A stretch of 33,139 bases of DNA, from positions 1 through 33,139 of the forward strand of contig NZ_AXUN02000124.1 in NCBI RefSeq assembly GCF_000495435.3, given 5' to 3'. Position numbers and translations under genes: made by a program. Source of the stretch: Youngiibacter fragilis 232.1 (GTDB taxonomy: Bacteria > Bacillota > Clostridia > Clostridiales > Clostridiaceae). The notes beneath the pieces were generated by a model. It was not told the DNA's origin, searched no databases, and saw nothing but the letters and a program-made list of their open reading frames with translations. This document shows, one piece after another, positions 1-6,593 of the stretch (its first letter is position 1; every line of letters begins with the position of its first letter).

Positions 1-81
1 AAGAACATGGTTCTTGGGGATGATTAAATCATAGAGACCAGAATACTTGCTTAAGGACATTTCAGTTTGGAAATTAATCAT
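1..81 (-). CDS. IS1182-family-like transposase, N-terminal fragment cut by the window edge
   Basis: Reading the minus strand from the ATG at 81-79 gives 27 residues without a stop before the window ends. They contain the stretch SKYSGLYDLIIPK, which resembles the N-terminus of IS1182-type DDE transposases (a start followed by a 'Y-L-Y-D-L-I-IP' run). An AGGTG ribosome binding site lies just upstream (positions 86-92 on the complement). The rest of the gene lies outside the window, so intactness cannot be judged. The family call rests on a short N-terminal motif only. Confidence 0.6.
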   Translation of the reverse strand, partial: MINFQTEMSLSKYSGLYDLIIPKNHVL

Positions 82-125
82 GCTGCACCTCGAAAAATAA
101 GATAACCCTATACTAATAGTACCAC

Positions 126-151
126 ATATCTATTAAATATACAATAGATAT
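126..151. repeat. 9-bp inverted repeat upstream of the transposase
   Basis: ATATCTATT (126-134) and AATAGATAT (143-151) form a perfect 9-bp inverted repeat with an 8-base loop. It lies 45 bases upstream of the transposase start. It could be an operator, a transposase-binding site or a hairpin in the IS leader; the sequence does not decide. Confidence 0.4.
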
Positions 152-166
152 TACTTCGAATTCCAA

Positions 167-198
167 AGAAAAAGACCTGAGCTCTTAACTCAGATCTT
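167..198 (-). terminator. Probable terminator pointing towards the IS element
   Basis: AAGACCTGAG (172-181) pairs with CTCAGATCTT (189-198) with one mismatch. On the minus strand the stem is followed by a TTTTTC run. It would stop transcripts entering the transposase gene from its right side, a known way that insertion sequences limit impinging transcription. Confidence 0.5.
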
Positions 199-941
199 AA
201 TTAATGTACGGTACTTTTTCAGTGCCCTCGCATAATGTCGGTATAACTGCAAATGTGTCGAATATTCTGCGCGGATAAGTAAATTCTGAGAAATATAGAC
301 TTTAGGCATAGTGTTGTATATAATAAACATTAATAGCATGTCATGAATACAGGTAAATTGATGTAAATACATGGATTGTGTCAGGTTTCTTGCAGAATAT
401 TGGATATGGAAGTGATGATATGCCATTTTACAATTTCAGGAAAATCTGGACCCCTTTACAGCTCTTCGGACTGAGGCTGTATATTGAAAAGAGCCATGGA
501 ACCCTTTGGTATCGCTTTGGAGATGGCAGGCGACGTCCATTCAGGAAAGAATGATTCCGGTATTCTGGCTGCGGAATTGTGACTCCAACATATTTGCGTA
601 ATGACTTACGGGTATCTTCCGAATCCTGGGATGCAGGGATCATTTTGCGGGCAACTTAGGTTATTGACCGGTAGATGACACCCCAGGTACAGGCGGATCC
701 ACCCGTTTCAACCTGATCGATCGAATAGTGTGGAAAAACAGCAGTTGACTCATCTGCGGATAAGACCTCCCCTTGGCGAAAACCTTGAGGGGGGTTCTTT
801 GCGTCCGGGATTAGTTGAGGTGGTCTGGAATCCAAAATGTGATGGATCTTCAATTATGCTGATGAATGGCTTATTAGCAGCAATCATTATTAATTTATTT
901 ATAATGTTGATATGTCTGGTTAAACTAATGACGATATGATT
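199..941. other. About 740 bases with no supportable gene
   Basis: Short open frames exist on both strands here (65-80 codons), but none has a convincing ribosome binding site or a recognisable protein motif. A GC-rich hairpin (CCTCCCC near 768-774 with GAGGGGGG near 788-795) is the strongest structure. The stretch may be decayed mobile-element DNA next to the IS at the left edge, but I cannot assign it. Confidence 0.5.
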
Positions 942-1055
942 AAAGGGAAGGAAACAGGCTGGGAGTGACGGATATAACCATTGCCGTGTCACTGGAGGCT
1001 TAGCTTATGAATGGCATTCGCATGATCAGAACCATGTGGGATTTGTAAGCCCTTT
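942..1055 (+). promoter_or_regulatory. Possible structured leader of the P-type ATPase gene
   Basis: AAAGGG (942-947) can pair with CCCTTT (1050-1055), enclosing about 100 bases. Inside them, AGTGACGG (964-971) faces CCGTGTCACT (984-993). Some P-type cation ATPase genes carry metal-sensing leaders such as yybP-ykoY, but the diagnostic GGGGAGUAG loop of that class is not seen, so no riboswitch family is claimed. Confidence 0.2.
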
Positions 1056-1109
1056 GCCGGACGATTAAAACCGTACATGCTTGAAATGTGATATTAAGGA
1101 AGTGATATC

Positions 1110-3548
1110 ATGGAAAGCGAACGTAAGCTTAAGGGACTGACTTCAGAGGAAGTCCTGACAAGGAGAAAGGAATATGGTGAAAACCGCCTGCCGGAGGAAA
1201 AGCCCGTTTCGGTTCATGAGATCGTAATTAATCAGCTGAAGAGTCCGCTTATATATATTATCCTTGCTGCCGCGGGTGTATCCCTCGCGCTTGGGGAGAC
1301 CGGGGATTTCTGGATCATCATGGTGGTCGTGCTGGCAGATGTGGTCTTAGGTTTTTTCCAGGAGTACAAGGCTCAACGTACCTATGTGGCCCTGAAGGGA
1401 CTATTGCATCCGACTACGACTGTTTGCCGTGATGGTGAGCGGACTGAGGTGGAAGTGTGGGAACTTGTGCCTGGAGACCTGGTAATCCTCTGTGCAGGAG
1501 AAAAGGTTCCTGCGGACGGCATGCTCGTGGAAGCTGCTAAGATGACCGTTGACGAATCCATTCTTACCGGAGAGTGCGAACCTGTTACCAGGCTTACAGC
1601 ACAACAGGTATTCATGGGCACGACGACGGTCACGGGGAGAGGAATCCTTGAAGTGGATAAAACCGGTCTTCAGACTGAACTGGGGCGGATCGCATCCAGC
1701 CTGAGCAGCCAGGAAGAGGGTGACACACCATTCCAGATTCGTCTGAAATCCTTCAGCAGGTTCCTTACAAAGGTTGTCGCTTCTGCCACGACTCTGATAC
1801 TCCTGGTAGGCCTGATAATGGGGAGAGAATTTCTTGACATGCTGAGGACCGCCATCATACTGGCGATAGCAGCGGTACCGGAAGGGCTCCTTATTGCTGT
1901 CATGGTCATACTTGTACTCGGAATGAGGAAAATACTCAGGAGGAGGGGCCTGGTAAAACGACTGCTTGCAGTGGAGACCCTGGGTTCGGTCACAGTAATA
2001 TGCACCGACAAGACAGGAACACTCACGGAAGGGCGCATGAGAGTCAGCAGAACTGACTTCACTGACATGGACAATGCCATCCGGACCATGGTGTTCTGCA
2101 ACAACCTTGAAGGACCGTTGGAAACCGCCCTGTGGGAATACGCCAGGAAAGAGCTCGGAGCTGACCCGCAGGAACTGGCCGACCAGGCTGTCAGGCATTC
2201 TGAAGAAATGTTCACCAGCGACACGAAATATATGGTTGCGGAAGTATCAGGAGAGCTTTTCAAAGGTAAAAACATTCATTTTATGAAAGGTGCTCCTGAA
2301 ATAGTCCTGGCAAGATGCATATGTGAGGAGAACTGCAGGAAAGGGATAAGTGACCTGATAGACCGATGGGCAGATGACGGACTGAGGCTTCTGGGACTGG
2401 CATACAGTGATAACGGAAGCGGATACACCTGGGCGGGGCTTGTAGGCATGGAAGACCCGATACGTGAGGATGTGGTGGATTCCATCCGGGCTGCCAGAAA
2501 TGCGAAGATCCAGGTCAAGATGATCACCGGGGACTACCGGAGGACAGCGGAACAGAATGCCATGAGCATCGGGCTCCTTGAAGGCGCCGGGATGGCTGGA
2601 TCAACGCTGGAGGGGGAGCAGATTGCAGCAATGTCAGATGCGGAGCTGAGGGACAAGGTCCCGGCTGTGTCGGTTTTTGCAAGGATAAGGCCTCAGGAAA
2701 AATTCAGGATCATAAACGCGTTGCAGGAAAACGGGGAGATAACCGCCATGATAGGCGACGGCGTCAACGACGCTCCAGCGCTGAAGCGGGCCAACATTGG
2801 CGTGGTGGTGGGGACAGCCACTGATGTGGCAAAGGAAACTGCCGACCTTATCCTGCTGGACAATGATTTCAGTACGATCGTAGCAGCTATAGAAGAAGGC
2901 AGGATCATATTTTCAAACGTAAGGAAAGTTGTGGCATATATGCTGTCCAACTCGTTCGCTGAAGTGCTTGCCATATTCGCCGCCATGGTCCTGAGATGGC
3001 CGACTCCGCTTCTTGTAGGGCAGATACTCTGGATTCACCTGGTCTGCGACGGCCCTGCAGACATAGTGCTGGGATTCGAGCCCAAGGAAGAGGGGATCAT
3101 GGAGGAACCGCCCCGTCCGCTCAAGGAACCTATCCTGACGAGACTGGGCATCACGCTGATTGTAGTCATAAGCCTGTCCAGCGCATTGTTTGCATTGTAT
3201 ATGTTCAACCATTACTACATGATGCACCAGAACGCGGCGGAAGGCAGAAGCATCGTATTCGCAAGCCTCGCTATGAACTCCATGATCTATATATTTGCAT
3301 ATCGAAGCATGCGGCTGCCGCTTCACCGCATGAACCCGCTTATGTCCAACCCGCCGCTTATCTGGTCTGTGATGGCCGGTATCATTACTGTGCTGGCTGC
3401 CTTCTTTGTACCTGGCCTGCGCAGAGCGCTTGACCTTGTAGTCCTGTCAGCGTCTGAATGGGCATCGGTCATCTGTTTTTCAATGCTGCTTCTGCTGATA
3501 GTTGAAATCGGGAAGGCAATAGCAAACCACGTTAATCCTAATGGTTGA
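1110..3548 (+). CDS. P-type cation-transporting ATPase
   Basis: A membrane pump that drives cation export by ATP hydrolysis, 812 residues, somewhat short for Ca2+-ATPase relatives (about 880-900). Seen in order: N-terminal cation-ATPase domain; actuator motif LTGECEP, where TGES is usual; TM4 motif VPEGL; phosphorylation motif DKTGTLT with Asp at residue 300; KGAPE and MITGD in the nucleotide domain; hinge GDGVNDAPA; C-terminal membrane bundle. PEGL in TM4 fits Ca2+/Mn2+-type pumps, but the TM6 segment reads WIHLVCDGPAD instead of the common NLVTDGxPA, so one cation-ligand position differs and the ion is uncertain. The ATG follows AAGGA at 1096-1100. A 120-residue membrane protein gene follows 84 bases later. 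Confidence 0.93.
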   Translation: MESERKLKGLTSEEVLTRRKEYGENRLPEEKPVSVHEIVINQLKSPLIYIILAAAGVSLALGETGDFWIIMVVVLADVVLGFFQEYKAQRTYVALKGLLHPTTTVCRDGERTEVEVWELVPGDLVILCAGEKVPADGMLVEAAKMTVDESILTGECEPVTRLTAQQVFMGTTTVTGRGILEVDKTGLQTELGRIASSLSSQEEGDTPFQIRLKSFSRFLTKVVASATTLILLVGLIMGREFLDMLRTAIILAIAAVPEGLLIAVMVILVLGMRKILRRRGLVKRLLAVETLGSVTVICTDKTGTLTEGRMRVSRTDFTDMDNAIRTMVFCNNLEGPLETALWEYARKELGADPQELADQAVRHSEEMFTSDTKYMVAEVSGELFKGKNIHFMKGAPEIVLARCICEENCRKGISDLIDRWADDGLRLLGLAYSDNGSGYTWAGLVGMEDPIREDVVDSIRAARNAKIQVKMITGDYRRTAEQNAMSIGLLEGAGMAGSTLEGEQIAAMSDAELRDKVPAVSVFARIRPQEKFRIINALQENGEITAMIGDGVNDAPALKRANIGVVVGTATDVAKETADLILLDNDFSTIVAAIEEGRIIFSNVRKVVAYMLSNSFAEVLAIFAAMVLRWPTPLLVGQILWIHLVCDGPADIVLGFEPKEEGIMEEPPRPLKEPILTRLGITLIVVISLSSALFALYMFNHYYMMHQNAAEGRSIVFASLAMNSMIYIFAYRSMRLPLHRMNPLMSNPPLIWSVMAGIITVLAAFFVPGLRRALDLVVLSASEWASVICFSMLLLLIVEIGKAIANHVNPNG

Positions 3549-3632
3549 TTTTATTGAAAATGCCGGATCAAAATGGGCAGGTCATTCTTTAGCTTGAGTA
3601 CCAAAGTGCATTGGTGAAAGGGTGTGACTTCC

Positions 3633-3995
3633 ATGAAAATTGTTGTAATGCCTGAAACTCGTCCTGGAAAATATTCTGTAGCGCTATTCATGACTTCCCT
3701 TTGCCTTGCTGCAGCTGCGGGTGTGATATCCTCAGTCCAGAAGAACACCATCGAATACCCTAATCCAATAAACAGCCCTCTACTAGGAACGACGATCTAC
3801 CTTATGTTTCTTGCCGGGATAATCGCAGCCATAGTCGGTGTAATCGCCGTGGTAAATGGCAATGAACATTCAATCCTGGTTTATGTTTCCCTCCTCTTTG
3901 GAGTACTGTCTATTCTCGGGATAATGATGCTCTCCATAGGAAATCTTCTAGGCCAGCAAGCTGTTGTCATACCAGGCCCAAACCGGACATTATAA
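3633..3995 (+). CDS. Small membrane protein of unknown function
   Basis: A 120-residue protein with three hydrophobic segments: about 16-35, 54-74 and 80-104. No family is recognised. The ATG at 3633 is preferred over the in-frame GTG at 3624 because GAAAGGG (3617-3622) is well spaced to it. It lies just downstream of the P-type ATPase on the same strand and may be co-transcribed, but nothing in it points to a role in ion transport. Confidence 0.65.
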   Translation: MKIVVMPETRPGKYSVALFMTSLCLAAAAGVISSVQKNTIEYPNPINSPLLGTTIYLMFLAGIIAAIVGVIAVVNGNEHSILVYVSLLFGVLSILGIMMLSIGNLLGQQAVVIPGPNRTL

Positions 3996-4054
3996 GGCAG
4001 CTGAACAGACGGAAGGACTTGAATCGAAGATCGTAATTAATATGGAAAAGGAAT

Positions 4055-4093
4055 ATCCATAAGGGGTCCGGTCGGTCTGGAATCCTTATGGAT
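4055..4093 (+). terminator. Terminator-like hairpin after the ATPase unit
   Basis: ATCCATAAGG (4055-4064) and CCTTATGGAT (4084-4093) form a perfect 10-bp stem. The following bases (TATTTATG) are only moderately T-rich, so termination efficiency is uncertain. The rest of 3996-4266 is AT-rich and shows no gene. Confidence 0.5.
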
Positions 4094-4266
4094 TATTTAT
4101 GTCAGGCTGATATGAAATTTGTGATTTTCATCATATTTGACTTTATAAATTTTGCAATTAAAGGATTTTATTTGGGAAAACAGCAGATAGTTGAAAAATG
4201 AAGTCTCTATACAACTGGATTTATGAAAATGAAGAAATGCAGTTAAAGAAAAATTGGAAAACACAT

Positions 4267-4294
4267 TTGATAATATGTCGCCGGCTTGTATAAT
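4267..4294 (+). promoter_or_regulatory. Sigma-A-type promoter for the dehydrogenase gene
   Basis: TTGATA (4267-4272), a 16-base spacer and a perfect TATAAT (4289-4294). The predicted transcript start lies near 4301, which rules out translation from the in-frame GTG at 4300. Confidence 0.75.
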
Positions 4295-4300
4295 GGTAGG

Positions 4301-4314
4301 TGAAAACGTTTATT
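4301..4314. promoter_or_regulatory. cre-like catabolite repression box
   Basis: TGAAAACGTTTATT matches the CcpA consensus TGWAANCGNTNWCA at all but the last two positions. It sits at the predicted transcript start, where CcpA binding would block initiation. This implies repression of the downstream dehydrogenase by preferred sugars (inference). Confidence 0.5.
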
Positions 4315-4326
4315 GGAGGGATTGAG

Positions 4327-5262
4327 ATGGAAGTCAAAAAGATTGGTGTAGCAGGTTCCGGTACAATGGGCTCTTCCTTAGCAGAAACCTTTGCCAAGTT
4401 CGGGTATGAGGTTTATCTGTATGACATCGCAGATGCCCAGCTTGAAAGGGCAAAGAAGCTGATAACTCTCAACCATGAAACAGAAGTCAAGGAAGGGATG
4501 CTCACACCTGAAAATGCAGATGCATTGCTTAAGCGCATCTCCTATGGTTCTGACATCCAGGGCTTCAAGGATGTGGATTTCCTTATTGAAGCGATTCTTG
4601 AGAAGATCGAGGTTAAGCATTCATTCTGGGGAGAAGTATCTAAGATAGTTCCTGACCATGCTGTACTCTGCTCCAACACTTCAGGCCTGAGTATAACGAG
4701 GATTGCTGAAGCGGTTAATCTTCCGGAACGATTTGGCGGAATGCACTGGATCAACCCTCCACATATCATCCCTTTAGTTGAAGTCATTTCAGGTGACAAA
4801 ACCTCCGAAGATGCTGCAGAGGTCATATATCAGCTGGCGGTAAAATGCAAAAAGAAACCAGTTAAAGTCCACGATGCACCTGGCTTTGTGCTTAACAGGA
4901 TCCAGTTCGCAATAATGAGAGAAGCCCTTAATATCGTACAGGAAGGAATCACAACAGTTGATGGCGCGGATGATGTCATGAAGTACGGATTGGGACTTAG
5001 ATATGCGGTGTTTGGTCCATTCGAGGTTGCTGACCTGGGTGGATTGGACATATTCAGAAACATCTCATCATACCTTTTTGCCGACCTTTCAAACGCTGAC
5101 AAAGAATTCGGACTGCTTAAGGAGCACTTTGAGGCAGGAGAACTTGGAGTAAAGTCCAAGAAAGGCTTCTACGATTATTCCGATGGAAAGGACATGGAAC
5201 AGATAAGGTACCGTGATGAAATGTACACCAAGCTCCATAAACTGCTATACTCCGAAGAGTAG
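4327..5262 (+). CDS. 3-hydroxyacyl-CoA dehydrogenase-family NAD-dependent oxidoreductase
   Basis: A cytosolic NAD-dependent dehydrogenase of 311 residues. The N-terminal Rossmann fold carries GSGTMG near residues 10-15, and the central segment GMHWINPPHIIPLVEVI holds the His-Glu catalytic pair typical of the family. The C-terminal domain has YGLGLRYAVFGPFEVADLGGLD, a pattern common in the L-gulonate 3-dehydrogenase/lambda-crystallin branch as well as in short 3-hydroxybutyryl-CoA dehydrogenases, so the substrate may be a hydroxy acid rather than an acyl-CoA. The ATG at 4327 is set by GGAGGG at 4315-4320. The gene stands alone between its own promoter and a strong terminator. Confidence 0.88.
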   Translation: MEVKKIGVAGSGTMGSSLAETFAKFGYEVYLYDIADAQLERAKKLITLNHETEVKEGMLTPENADALLKRISYGSDIQGFKDVDFLIEAILEKIEVKHSFWGEVSKIVPDHAVLCSNTSGLSITRIAEAVNLPERFGGMHWINPPHIIPLVEVISGDKTSEDAAEVIYQLAVKCKKKPVKVHDAPGFVLNRIQFAIMREALNIVQEGITTVDGADDVMKYGLGLRYAVFGPFEVADLGGLDIFRNISSYLFADLSNADKEFGLLKEHFEAGELGVKSKKGFYDYSDGKDMEQIRYRDEMYTKLHKLLYSEE

Positions 5263-5315
5263 GGTTTAGCTATAAACCAGATTTAAAGGTGTAAACTTAA
5301 TCAGAGTCACACATG

Positions 5316-5357
5316 CCCACCAGATGAGAGTAGTAAACTCTATATCTGGTGGGTTTT
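5316..5357 (+). terminator. Rho-independent terminator
   Basis: CCCACCAGAT (5316-5325) pairs with ATCTGGTGGG (5344-5353), with an inner GAGAGT/ACTCT extension, followed by TTTT. It ends the dehydrogenase transcript. The stretch 5358-5643 up to the next promoter shows no gene; a small hairpin (TCGAA/TTCGA, 5619-5634) sits just before the -35 box. Confidence 0.85.
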
Positions 5358-5643
5358 AAAACTCATAACCTGGAGTTCCTTTTAATTATTAAGGTTTTAG
5401 AGAATTTGATTATAACGTACAAAGATAAGCAGGATCAGGACTTTCTATGGGTGGGGAACCGAATATCAAATCTATATATCATAAGTAGAGGTCAATAGAT
5501 AAACTTGCTTGGTAGGAGTAATAACCTAAATAAAAACTACGAGTAAGGTGGATTAGTGAATATTCAGGCGACCAAGCCAGTCTTGTATGTGACAACTGTG
5601 TTTTCGGAAAGAAAATATTCGAAAGCGTCTTCGATTCTTGGAT

Positions 5644-5671
5644 TTGACAATTTAATTATTAAGCTTATAAT
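5644..5671 (+). promoter_or_regulatory. Near-consensus sigma-A promoter of the AbrB/RelE operon
   Basis: A perfect TTGACA (5644-5649) and a perfect TATAAT (5666-5671) are separated by 16 bases. This is one of the strongest promoters in the window and suits a toxin-antitoxin operon held down by autorepression. Confidence 0.8.
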
Positions 5672-5673
5672 AA

Positions 5674-5698
5674 AGTAAGGAAGCTTGGAATCCTTACT
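5674..5698. promoter_or_regulatory. Inverted repeat, candidate autorepression operator
   Basis: AGTAAGGA (5674-5681) and TCCTTACT (5691-5698) are a perfect 8-bp inverted repeat right after the -10 box, around the expected transcript start. AbrB-type antitoxins usually bind such sites to repress their own operon, so this is the likely operator. Confidence 0.5.
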
Positions 5699-5719
5699 AT
5701 ATTTAGGGGGTCGAGAATA

Positions 5720-6118
5720 TTGATGGTCACTAAGATTGTCCCAAATAATGAATTAAAGAAAGTTGCTAAACCTGAACAGTTTGAGAAATCCAGAATTAAG
5801 ATTTCAAGCAAACGTCAGATTACAATACCATCGAAGTATTATGAAGCTCTTGGTTTTGACAAAGAGATTGAATGTATCAAGTCCAATGGAATGTTGATAC
5901 TGATACCTGTTAAATCAGATGAGTCTTATTTTGCTGAAGAGATTCTAAAGGATCTGATCAATCAGGGTTATTCTGGAGAGAAGCTGTTAGACGAATTCAA
6001 AAAAATGAGTCGTAAAGTAAAACCAGCTGTGGAAAAATTGATTGAAGAAGCAGACAAGATAGCAGAATCGGCTTCTGTTTATTATGCGGATAAGACAGAT
6101 GATATCTTTGGAGATTAG
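5720..6118 (+). CDS. AbrB/MazE-type antitoxin
   Basis: A 132-residue protein. Residues about 24-70 (IKISSKRQITIPSKYYEALGF and on) form a SpoVT/AbrB swapped-hairpin DNA-binding domain. The C-terminal half is charged and helical, as expected for a segment that wraps and neutralises a toxin. Translation starts at TTG 5720 or ATG 5723; GGGGG at 5706-5710 fits TTG slightly better. It is followed 17 bases later by the RelE-like toxin gene, and the pair forms a type II toxin-antitoxin operon. Because the toxin is interrupted, this antitoxin may now be an orphan. Confidence 0.85.
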   Translation: MMVTKIVPNNELKKVAKPEQFEKSRIKISSKRQITIPSKYYEALGFDKEIECIKSNGMLILIPVKSDESYFAEEILKDLINQGYSGEKLLDEFKKMSRKVKPAVEKLIEEADKIAESASVYYADKTDDIFGD

Positions 6119-6135
6119 GAAACGGGGAGTGAGTT

Positions 6136-6339
6136 ATGTTACCTGTAACTTATATGCCGATTGCTGAGAAGTACTTCAGAAAGATAAAAGATAGTCATCT
6201 AAAAAGTGCATACAAAACAGCGATAATTAGAATCTGTGAAAATCCATATATTGGAAAAGCGAAAACAGGTGATCTTAGCGGGATATTTTCTCTGGATATT
6301 TACTACAATGGCACAAATTGTCAACTAACCCTCGACTGA
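6136..6339 (+). pseudogene. RelE/ParE-family toxin, 5' part, interrupted by the IscB element
   Basis: The ORF starts MLPVTYMPIAEKYFRKIKD, typical of RelE/YafQ-like mRNA interferases, and continues through NPYIGKAKTGDLSGIFSLDIYYNGTN. Native codons end at 6318; the last few residues and the stop at 6337-6339 come from the left end of the inserted element. Joining 6136-6318 to 7875-7985 restores an uninterrupted 97-residue reading frame of normal family length, with the expected YNGTN-YELAYRI junction. The toxin is therefore inactivated by the insertion unless the element is excised. Confidence 0.9.
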
Positions 6340-6590
6340 AGTCGAAGGCATGAGGAGCAATCCATTATGCCTGGTTGATTAGCCTCAGTGCTTCGGGCAC
6401 TACGTTGTTTTTGTCATAACACCCCCGGACGTCCATCCTAATCCGTGGCTCTGTTGCCTGTGATTAAAAGTTCTCCTGGGTTAACGGGAATGGTGTTGCA
6501 GGCGTAAAAAGCAATTACAACATTGGCGAAGGATGCCAACTGGCAATTTTGCCGGAATTATGTACTTAACTACATCAAGAAAGGGGTGCC
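6320..6590 (+). ncRNA. Probable omega-RNA (OMEGA guide RNA) region upstream of iscB
   Basis: About 270 bases between the left end and iscB contain no ORF but several local hairpins, for example AGTGC-TTCGG-GCACT (6387-6401) and GGCAA/TTGCC (6542-6553). In known IscB systems the guide RNA scaffold is encoded here, directly upstream of the nuclease. The guide is its 5' part and is read from the DNA flanking the left end. By that rule the guide would be about 16-20 bases ending near 6319, which is toxin-gene sequence. Position and structure are seen; RNA function is inferred from the family. Confidence 0.7.
6332..6345. repeat. Left-end hairpin of the IscB element
   Basis: TCGAC-TGAA-GTCGA, a 5-bp stem with a 4-base loop, sharing its core with the right-end hairpin. 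The TGA that stops the truncated toxin lies in this hairpin. Confidence 0.75.
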
Positions 6591-6593
6591 GGT

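Noticed and set aside
190-992. Several 65-80-codon frames on both strands left of the ATPase
   Set aside because: They overlap one another, and their proteins have low-complexity or unnatural composition with no motif or start signal that I can support.
942-1055. yybP-ykoY manganese riboswitch
   Set aside because: The outer pairing and position are suggestive, but the conserved GGGGAGUAG-type loop next to the first helix is absent.
960-1085. Group II intron domain V/VI remnant near CCGTACATGC
   Set aside because: The expected long hairpin with the GAAA tetraloop and the AGC triad could not be found.
1401-2198. A 265-codon open frame on the minus strand inside the P-type ATPase gene
   Set aside because: It lies wholly antisense to a gene with all P-type ATPase motifs, has no recognisable motif and no good ribosome binding site.
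4300-4326. Longer N-terminus for the 3-hydroxyacyl-CoA dehydrogenase-like protein
   Set aside because: The GTG start coincides with the predicted transcript start, whereas ATG 4327 has GGAGGG correctly spaced and begins the Rossmann fold directly.
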